Origin: Chitinophagaceae bacterium | GTDB taxonomy: Bacteria; Bacteroidota; Bacteroidia; Chitinophagales; Chitinophagaceae | NCBI GenBank assembly: GCA_025351145.1 | Contig: JANXWM010000079.1 | Location: forward strand, 1 to 8,617 | Length of the DNA stretch: 8,617 bases | Direction of reading: 5' to 3' | In this document: positions 1-4,667 of the stretch, piece by piece | How positions within the stretch are numbered: the first letter of the stretch is position 1 | Layout: every line of letters begins with the position of its first letter | The notes under the pieces: model-generated | Database searches by the model: none | Told to the model about the DNA's origin: nothing | The model's input: only the letters and a program-made list of their open reading frames with translations | Made by a program: the position numbers and the translations under genes

Positions 1-717
1 TTCATTATACAGCCACGCAAGAAATTCAGTGCTTTTCCATAAGCTGTCGCTTGCATCCCAATCACCATCGGTCCAGAAAACATCAGGCTTGTACGTGTTG
101 ATCAAATCTTTCGCCTGCGGCCACATGTGCTCGCTGGAATACTTTGCTTTATCAGTTAACCACAAAGGATTGTACCACTCGTACAGCGAATAATACATAC
201 CTGCATGCACACTTGTTTTACGCACGGCTGCAAACAGATCGCCAAGCAAATCCCTGTGAGGGCCTGCATCCACTGCATTCCAGGGAAATCCCCAATCGCG
301 GCTTGCATCTTTGCTTGGCCACAAAGCAAAACCATCATGATGCTTCGATGTAAGCACAATATATTTTGCGCCCGATTTTTCAAAAACTTTTGCCCACTCA
401 TCAGGGTTAAATAATTCTGCTTTAAAATCATCGGCAAGCTGGTAATAAGTTCTGTTGCCAAATTTTTCTTTCTGGTATTTTATTTTGTCGGTGTCGCCGC
501 TGTTTAAACCATTCTGGTACCACTCCGCATAGCTTCCTTTGCGTGTATATGCAGGCACCGAGTAAACGCCCCAGTGAATAAAGATGCCAAACTTTGCATC
601 TCTGTACCATTGCGGCACTTCACGTGTATCAAGGCTTTGCCAGTTGGGTGCATAAGTTTGTGCGAACGCAAAAACCGAAGCAAACAAAATAAAAACTGTG
701 AGTATTGATCTTTTCAT
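1..717 (-). CDS. Alpha-L-fucosidase, GH29, secreted; N-terminal 239 residues (3' end outside window)
   Basis: A retaining glycosidase that releases terminal alpha-linked L-fucose from glycans. The frame is open from the ATG at 717 to the window edge, giving 239 residues. Residues 1-19 (MKRSILTVFILFASVFAFA, then Q20) form a type I signal peptide, so the enzyme is expected in the periplasm or outside. GH29 hallmarks seen are WYRDAKFGIFIHWGVYSVPA (37-56, with H48), YIVLTSKHHDGFALWPS (119-135, with the H126-H127-D128 pocket motif) and PDVFWTDGDW (211-220). By family knowledge the Asp of the WxDG-type motif, D217, is the catalytic nucleophile. The general acid/base and the C-terminal beta domain lie beyond the window; GH29 enzymes usually run about 450-500 residues, so roughly half is visible. 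The motif style suggests broad-specificity subfamily A, which is an inference. A LacI-type operator lies about 60 bp upstream, suggesting sugar-controlled expression. Confidence 0.95.
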   Translation of the reverse strand, partial: MKRSILTVFILFASVFAFAQTYAPNWQSLDTREVPQWYRDAKFGIFIHWGVYSVPAYTRKGSYAEWYQNGLNSGDTDKIKYQKEKFGNRTYYQLADDFKAELFNPDEWAKVFEKSGAKYIVLTSKHHDGFALWPSKDASRDWGFPWNAVDAGPHRDLLGDLFAAVRKTSVHAGMYYSLYEWYNPLWLTDKAKYSSEHMWPQAKDLINTYKPDVFWTDGDWDASDSLWKSTEFLAWLYNE

Positions 718-764
718 ACATCAAAATATTAGTAATAACAAACCTACCTGAAAAGCAGGGAAAC

Positions 765-772
765 ACAAAGTA
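765..772 (-). promoter_or_regulatory. Putative -7 promoter element of the fucosidase gene
   Basis: On the minus strand this reads TACTTTGT, close to the Bacteroidota sigma-factor -7 consensus TAnnTTTG but one base shorter in the spacer. The same TACTTTG string occurs upstream of both T9SS genes in this window, which supports it as the local form. It lies about 48 bases before the fucosidase ATG and touches the downstream side of the putative operator. No convincing -33 TTG box was found. Confidence 0.4.
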
Positions 773-776
773 TTCA

Positions 777-790
777 TGCAAACGCTTGCA
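777..790. promoter_or_regulatory. LacI/GalR-family operator upstream of fucosidase
   Basis: TGCAAACGCTTGCA fits the general LacI-family operator pattern TGnAAnCGnTTnCA at every fixed position, including the central CG. It is palindromic at six of seven base pairs, and the flanking A776/T791 pair extends the symmetry. The site lies directly upstream of the TACTTTG promoter-like element and 59 bp before the fucosidase ATG, where a bound repressor would block RNA polymerase. No LacI-family regulator is encoded in the window, so the regulator and effector sugar are unknown. Confidence 0.6.
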
Positions 791-836
791 TAGAAAAATT
801 GATTTTCATTGGCCCGGCTTTAGGAACAAGTATGAA

Positions 837-862
837 GCTTTACTTGCGTCGCACTCTTGTAC
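837..862 (+). repeat. Dispersed intergenic repeat, copy A
   Basis: The 20-bp core CTTGCGTCGCACTCTTGTAC occupies 843-862. All 26 bases recur as an exact reverse complement at 1641-1666, and related cores occur at 7264-7283 and 7418-7437. The element probably extends further. A CCGG-containing stretch starts 29 bases before the core, as in copy C, and the bases after GTAC (GGT, then an AT-rich run to AGCTTT) resemble those of copy D. It lies between the fucosidase start and the end of the 173-residue gene, outside any credible coding frame. Confidence 0.85.
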
Positions 863-969
863 GGTTGGATTATTAATTGAGCTTTTATCTAAGCGAAGAT
901 TGAAAGGGATTGTTTTGTGAGGACACGAATCAGGGCGAAGGATTTGTTGTGCCAAAGATTGACTATTCG

Positions 970-1491
970 TCATTCACCTCTTTTTAGTTTCTCAGTCCAA
1001 TAGTATTTAATTTTGTTTATTTCACTATCGTCGATATTGAAAAAGCAGTCTCTATTATTTTCTCCTATCAGATAATACCAATTAAAATTGTTACAACTAT
1101 AATTTACACGTATAATATTTTTATTGTGATAAACATATTCTGCCCTAAACATAAGAGTCTCATGTTCTAATCTTTTTGTTAGAATAATATGTATCGCTAA
1201 TACTTTCGATTTATCATTAAGATAAGGAAGTAGCTTTCTATTTAAATCCTTGTCAGCTAACTCTACAAGTAAGTTTCCAATTGAGTCAAGTAAAAGTTGT
1301 TCAAAGTAAGTTGATGTAACGATAGCGGAATTGCAGTTTAGCTTTGAGATATAAAGTTCAGCCGAACTGTCTATTGATTTTTGGATTTCTTTAAAAGCTT
1401 GTGCAGCTTGCATTTCTGCTTGTTTTGGGTTTATCTGTTTAAATGCCGAGTGTAAAAAGAAATAAAAAGAGAAAAATAAGATTCTAATCAT
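970..1491 (-). CDS. Hypothetical protein, 173 residues, probably exported
   Basis: Not recognised. The ATG at 1491 is preferred over an in-frame TTG at 1506, because it starts directly with a signal-like segment: MIRILFFSFYFFLHSA (1-16), a short positive end followed by a strongly hydrophobic stretch. It lacks a clear A|Q cleavage site and could instead be a single membrane anchor. The mature part has a Lys/Glu/Gln-rich, probably helical region (about 20-50) and a Leu-rich helical region (64-105). It ends with a Tyr/Asn/aromatic-rich, strand-like region (118-165) and a basic tail. Cysteines are at 53, 133 and 149. GC is low: about 26% by hand count over 1021-1200, against about 40% or more in sampled stretches of neighbouring genes. 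It stands alone and is bracketed by inverted copies A and B of the intergenic repeat, so horizontal acquisition is possible. A small lipid-, envelope- or immunity-type protein cannot be excluded. Confidence 0.65.
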   Translation of the reverse strand: MIRILFFSFYFFLHSAFKQINPKQAEMQAAQAFKEIQKSIDSSAELYISKLNCNSAIVTSTYFEQLLLDSIGNLLVELADKDLNRKLLPYLNDKSKVLAIHIILTKRLEHETLMFRAEYVYHNKNIIRVNYSCNNFNWYYLIGENNRDCFFNIDDSEINKIKYYWTEKLKRGE

Positions 1492-1570
1492 AATAGGCTG
1501 ATGCAATTGGCAGCAGGTTTACATAAAAATAATACACAACTTGTATATATGCGAATGTATGAATAAAACT

Positions 1571-1620
1571 TTCGCAAAGCCAGCGAATAAGTAAGCGTTA
1601 CGCACAGCCCCTTCGCTCTC
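1571..1620. repeat. Palindrome-rich sequence beside repeat copy B
   Basis: Several short inverted repeats are packed together here: TTCGC (1571-1575) with GCGAA (1583-1587), and the near-perfect palindrome GTAAGCGTTAC (1591-1601). They are followed by a GC-richer run to 1620. The stretch lies between the start of the 173-residue gene and the copy B core. Its GAGCTT...AGCGAAG portion, read on the minus strand, is loosely matched beyond copy A (about 880-897). This suggests it belongs to the same repeat unit rather than to a gene. Confidence 0.35.
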
Positions 1621-1640
1621 AAGCTCCAATAAGTTATAAA

Positions 1641-1666
1641 GTACAAGAGTGCGACGCAAGTAAAGC
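1641..1666 (-). repeat. Dispersed intergenic repeat, copy B
   Basis: This is the exact 26-bp reverse complement of copy A; the core GTACAAGAGTGCGACGCAAG spans 1641-1660. Outside the exact match, partial similarity to the other copies continues. A TGAACCCAACA-type stretch about 30 bases beyond the core on the minus strand resembles TGAGCCGAACA at the same place in copy D. It lies between the 173-residue gene and the terminator of the first T9SS gene. Confidence 0.85.
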
Positions 1667-1704
1667 ATCAAAGATGTTCATTTGTTGGGTTCAAAATAGT
1701 TGCA

Positions 1705-1734
1705 TAAAAAACCTCCTGCTTAAATTGCAGGAGG
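1705..1734 (-). terminator. Rho-independent terminator of T9SS gene 1758-3092
   Basis: The perfect 8-bp stem CCTCCTGC (1712-1719) and GCAGGAGG (1727-1734) encloses a 7-base loop. On the minus strand it is followed by a run of six Ts. It lies 23 bases past the stop codon of the upstream gene, ideally placed to end that transcript. Confidence 0.9.
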
Positions 1735-1757
1735 CATTCTATAAAAAGATGATTTAA

Positions 1758-3092
1758 TTATTGTTTTACAAACTTCAGAGATTGTTTGTCGGTGCCGTTG
1801 GTGAATACTACAAAGTAATTTCCTTTGGCGAGTTTTGAAATATCAATACTTGTTTGTATGGCGTCCTGCTGAATAGTAGTTAAAGCTACCGGTCTGCCAT
1901 CCATACTGATTACCTGCATTGAAGCATTGGCACCTGCTTTTGGATGTGAAAGTACCAGGCTGTTTGCAACCGGGTTAGGGAATACATTGATGTTTACAGT
2001 TGTTTTACCATTGATAGAAACAATGCCGCTGTATATTGATGCGCCGTTGTTATCGATGGTTTTAATTCTGTAATATGCAATGCCTGCTAAAGCTTTTCCA
2101 TCTGTGAAAGAATACGTAGTTGCGCAACCTGCATTTTTTGCAGGAACATTTGCAATAACAGTGAATGTTCTTGCGTCCTGGCTTTTCTGGATTTCGAACT
2201 GCTTCACATTTATTTCGTTGCATGTTTGCCAGTTAAGACCTGCATAACCATTTTTATTTACTACGCTGAAAGAAGTAAGTGACAATGGCAAAGTAGCATC
2301 GGACCATGAAGTGGAGATTTTGATTGCATCGATCTGTGCTTTGGGAGTAGAACCTCTTGCGCCATCATCATCCTGGCGAAATGCTAAACGTGCCAATCCA
2401 TTTTTAGATTCTTTTGCGTTGTAAACTGAACTTGCTAAAGGTGCAGGTTCTACAGCAACGTTGGCTGGGTTTACCCAAAGTTTACAGATGTCAGTAGAAT
2501 CGCCTGCAATAAAAGTGTACCCGATTGTTACAAGATTTGTTGTATTCAATGCATAGTCAGCAGGTGCCCATACGATTGCTGTATTCTTGTAAGACTGTGA
2601 AGAAATACCCAGGTTGTAGGTACCCACAGCAGCACCTCTTCTGATTGCTAATCTTGCAGTATAAGAAGACGTACTTGTACCTGATAAGAATGCTGCAAAA
2701 TAGTTAGCAGTTGCAACACTGTCGTGCGCCACAAGCTGATCGTTAATGGCAACATTAAGCAGGAAACTTGCATAGAGGGTACCGCTTGTTACTGAATCGA
2801 AATCAGTATAAATGTCTTCAGCAGAACCTTTTACTGAATCAAGTAAAATATGTGCGCTGTTAGGCGCAGGGTTTGTATTATAATTGGGGTAAGTGAGGCT
2901 CCCTGCAAGAACCTGGATATATTTTGCAGTACCACTGTTGCTAATCCAGTTACCACCACTAACATTACCACCACTTCCGCCAGAGGTTAACTGACCAACA
3001 GAGTAGTTAAAATCTTCGGTTTTTAAACGTTGAGCAGATACCGTACCTGCTGTTAAAGCACCAATAAAAACGAGTGTAATTAGTTTTCTCAT
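1758..3092 (-). CDS. T9SS type A sorting domain protein, tandem paralogue 1 (444 aa)
   Basis: A secreted or cell-surface protein of unknown ligand. Residues 1-20 are a signal peptide ending VSA|Q. Residues 21-265 form an N-terminal region rich in predicted beta strands. Its features NYFAAFLS (130-137), LAFRQDDDGA (236-245) and IDAIKISTSW (254-263) resemble the end of jelly-roll/LamG-like domains common in Bacteroidota, which is an inference. Residues 269-360 look Fn3-like (LNWQTCNEINVKQFEIQKS, then AYYRIKTID). Residues 366-444 are the Por secretion tail: NVFPNPVANSLVLSHP (369-384), MDGR, SKLAKGNYFVVF and LKFVKQ, recognised by the T9SS. The protein is roughly 70% identical by eye to its neighbour encoded at 3216-4535. 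It differs by a Gly/Ser-rich insertion (37-47) and three extra cysteines (203, 291, 323). It has its own promoter-like element and terminator, so it is probably a separate transcript. No catalytic motif was recognised. Confidence 0.93.
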   Translation of the reverse strand: MRKLITLVFIGALTAGTVSAQRLKTEDFNYSVGQLTSGGSGGNVSGGNWISNSGTAKYIQVLAGSLTYPNYNTNPAPNSAHILLDSVKGSAEDIYTDFDSVTSGTLYASFLLNVAINDQLVAHDSVATANYFAAFLSGTSTSSYTARLAIRRGAAVGTYNLGISSQSYKNTAIVWAPADYALNTTNLVTIGYTFIAGDSTDICKLWVNPANVAVEPAPLASSVYNAKESKNGLARLAFRQDDDGARGSTPKAQIDAIKISTSWSDATLPLSLTSFSVVNKNGYAGLNWQTCNEINVKQFEIQKSQDARTFTVIANVPAKNAGCATTYSFTDGKALAGIAYYRIKTIDNNGASIYSGIVSINGKTTVNINVFPNPVANSLVLSHPKAGANASMQVISMDGRPVALTTIQQDAIQTSIDISKLAKGNYFVVFTNGTDKQSLKFVKQ

Positions 3093-3108
3093 AAGAATCT
3101 ATTTTTTT

Positions 3109-3120
3109 GCAAAGTAAATA
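3109..3120 (-). promoter_or_regulatory. Putative -7 promoter element of T9SS paralogue 1
   Basis: The minus strand reads TATTTACTTTGC, resembling the Bacteroidota -7 box. It ends 16 bases before the ATG, exactly the spacing of the matching TATACTTTGC before paralogue 2. This shared placement suggests the promoter was duplicated together with the gene. A clear -33 TTG at normal spacing is not seen. Confidence 0.4.
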
Positions 3121-3161
3121 GATTATTGAATCGGTTGTGTGTACGGTATTATTATGTCAAT

Positions 3162-3191
3162 AAAAAACCTCCCACTATACTTAGGGGAGGT
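3162..3191 (-). terminator. Rho-independent terminator of T9SS gene 3216-4535
   Basis: The stem ACCTCCC (3167-3173) and GGGAGGT (3185-3191) can be extended by CTA (3175-3177) and TAG (3182-3184) across one bulged base. On the minus strand a T run follows. It lies 24 bases past the stop codon and upstream of the next gene's promoter, so it separates the two paralogues transcriptionally. It resembles the 1705-1734 hairpin (CCTCC arms), probably by common origin. Confidence 0.85.
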
Positions 3192-3215
3192 CTGATTATA
3201 AGGAACCCTGTTCGT

Positions 3216-4535
3216 TTATTGTTTTACAAATTTTAAAGACTGCTTATCGCTTCCGTTGGTAAATACCACAAAGTAATTTCCTTTGGCAAGTTTAGAAACA
3301 TCTATGCTTGTTTGTACTGCATCCTGCTGAATGATTGTTAAGGATACAGCTTTACCGTCCATGCTGATTATCTGCATTGATGCATTAACACCGGCTTTTG
3401 GATGTGAAAGAACCAGATTGTTTGCAACCGGATTAGGGAATACATTAATGTTTACAGCAATTTTACCATTAATAGAAACAACACCGCTGTAAACAAAGCT
3501 TCCGCTGTTATCAACTGCTTTAATCCTGTAATAGGCAGTACCTGCCAATGCTTTACCATCAGTAAATGAATATGTATTTACAGATGCGGCATTTTTAGCA
3601 GTAACATTTGTGATAGTTGTAAATGTTCTGGCATCTGAACTTTTTTGAATTTCGAACTGCTTTAAGTTTATTTCATTCACTGTTTGCCAGGTAAGGCCTG
3701 CAAAACCATTTTTATTTACAACACTGAACGAAGTAAGTGACAAAGGCAAGGTAGCATCTGTCCATGAAGTAGAAATTTTGATGGCATCGATCCATGCAGC
3801 CGGCGTAGATCCATTTGCCCCATCATCATCCTGGCGAAAAGCTAAACGCCCCAAACCATCTTTAGTTTCTTTTCCATTATAAACTGAACTTGCTAAAGGT
3901 GCAGGCTCATTTGGAACAATGGCCGGATTTACCCAAAGTTTTGAAACATCATTAAAATCGCCTGCTATAAACTGGTACCCTACAGTTACAAGGTTTACAG
4001 AATTAAGTATATAATCAGCAGGTGCCCATACTATTGGGGTATTCTTGTCTGATTGAGAAGATATACCCAAATTGTAAGTACCGGGCGCAACACCTTTTCT
4101 TATTGCCACTCTTGCCGCATAAGCTGTTGTACTTGACGGTGATAAAAAAGCAGCAAAATAATTTGCAGTAGCCACACTGTCATGAGAAACCAGGTTGTCA
4201 TTGAGCAAAACTTTAAGAAGAAAGCTGGCATAAATTGTAGTGGAGCCGCTTTGTGGGGTAAATTCAGTATAAACGTCTTCAGCCGATCCATGAATTGCAG
4301 CAAGTTCCATGTGTGCACTGCCGTCTATGGGATTTGTTGAATAGTTTGGGTAAGTCATATTACCTGAAACTACCTGAACAAATTGGGCATTATCTTTAGC
4401 CTGTATCCAGTTCCCGGTGCTAACGGATGTTAAAACACCAGAGGCATAGTTAAAATCCTCGGTCTTTAACCGTTGTGCGAATATTGAACCTGAAACTAAA
4501 GCAGCAAGGGAAATCAATGTAAGAAGTTTTTTCAT
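3216..4535 (-). CDS. T9SS type A sorting domain protein, tandem paralogue 2 (439 aa)
   Basis: Paralogue of the adjacent 1758-3092 gene, with the same architecture. The signal peptide is 1-20 (MKKLLTLISLAALVSGSIFA, then Q21). The beta-rich, jelly-roll-like N-terminal region spans 21-260, with LAFRQDDDGA at 231-240 and IDAIKISTSW at 249-258. An Fn3-like segment covers about 264-355, and the T9SS sorting domain covers 361-439 (NVFPNPVANNLVLSHP, SKLAKGNYFVVF, LKFVKQ). The frame is open 20 codons further upstream (to 4595), but the ATG at 4535 is chosen. It begins the signal peptide directly, and a promoter-like TATACTTTGC ends 16 bases before it. There are no cysteines in the mature protein, unlike paralogue 1. 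The two proteins agree best in the Fn3 and sorting regions and diverge most in residues 31-105, which may be the ligand-facing part. Function is unknown; a binding or adhesion role is a guess. Confidence 0.93.
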   Translation of the reverse strand: MKKLLTLISLAALVSGSIFAQRLKTEDFNYASGVLTSVSTGNWIQAKDNAQFVQVVSGNMTYPNYSTNPIDGSAHMELAAIHGSAEDVYTEFTPQSGSTTIYASFLLKVLLNDNLVSHDSVATANYFAAFLSPSSTTAYAARVAIRKGVAPGTYNLGISSQSDKNTPIVWAPADYILNSVNLVTVGYQFIAGDFNDVSKLWVNPAIVPNEPAPLASSVYNGKETKDGLGRLAFRQDDDGANGSTPAAWIDAIKISTSWTDATLPLSLTSFSVVNKNGFAGLTWQTVNEINLKQFEIQKSSDARTFTTITNVTAKNAASVNTYSFTDGKALAGTAYYRIKAVDNSGSFVYSGVVSINGKIAVNINVFPNPVANNLVLSHPKAGVNASMQIISMDGKAVSLTIIQQDAVQTSIDVSKLAKGNYFVVFTNGSDKQSLKFVKQ

Positions 4536-4551
4536 GATTATTATTTTTTGT

Positions 4552-4561
4552 GCAAAGTATA
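4552..4561 (-). promoter_or_regulatory. Putative -7 promoter element of T9SS paralogue 2
   Basis: The minus strand reads TATACTTTGC, close to the Bacteroidota -7 consensus, and ends 16 bases before the chosen ATG. A TTG at 4579-4577 lies about 15-17 bases further upstream and could serve as the -33 box, slightly closer than usual. It supports the downstream ATG over the longer open frame. Confidence 0.45.
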
Positions 4562-4667
4562 AACATATTGTTAAATCAATTATGAACGAATACAATAATT
4601 TATGTTAAAAGAATTGTGATTTTCTTATTTCATTTCAATACGTATCTTCAAACCCTGATATACAACT

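Noticed and set aside
156..610. Open frames inside the fucosidase region on both strands
   Set aside because: They are shadows of the GH29 frame, which carries unmistakable family motifs throughout.
705..920. Open frame of 71 codons on the plus strand
   Set aside because: It overlaps the fucosidase start, the putative operator and repeat copy A, and the translation shows no domain-like character.
837..1666. Complete insertion sequence with transposase between the inverted repeats
   Set aside because: The only gene inside encodes a 173-residue exported-type protein with no transposase motif, and no target duplication could be identified.
4643..4650. TATCTTCA as a -7 promoter box for the receptor gene
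   Set aside because: It only partly matches TAnnTTTG, and the nearest TTG upstream is about 26 bases away, too far for a normal -33 box.
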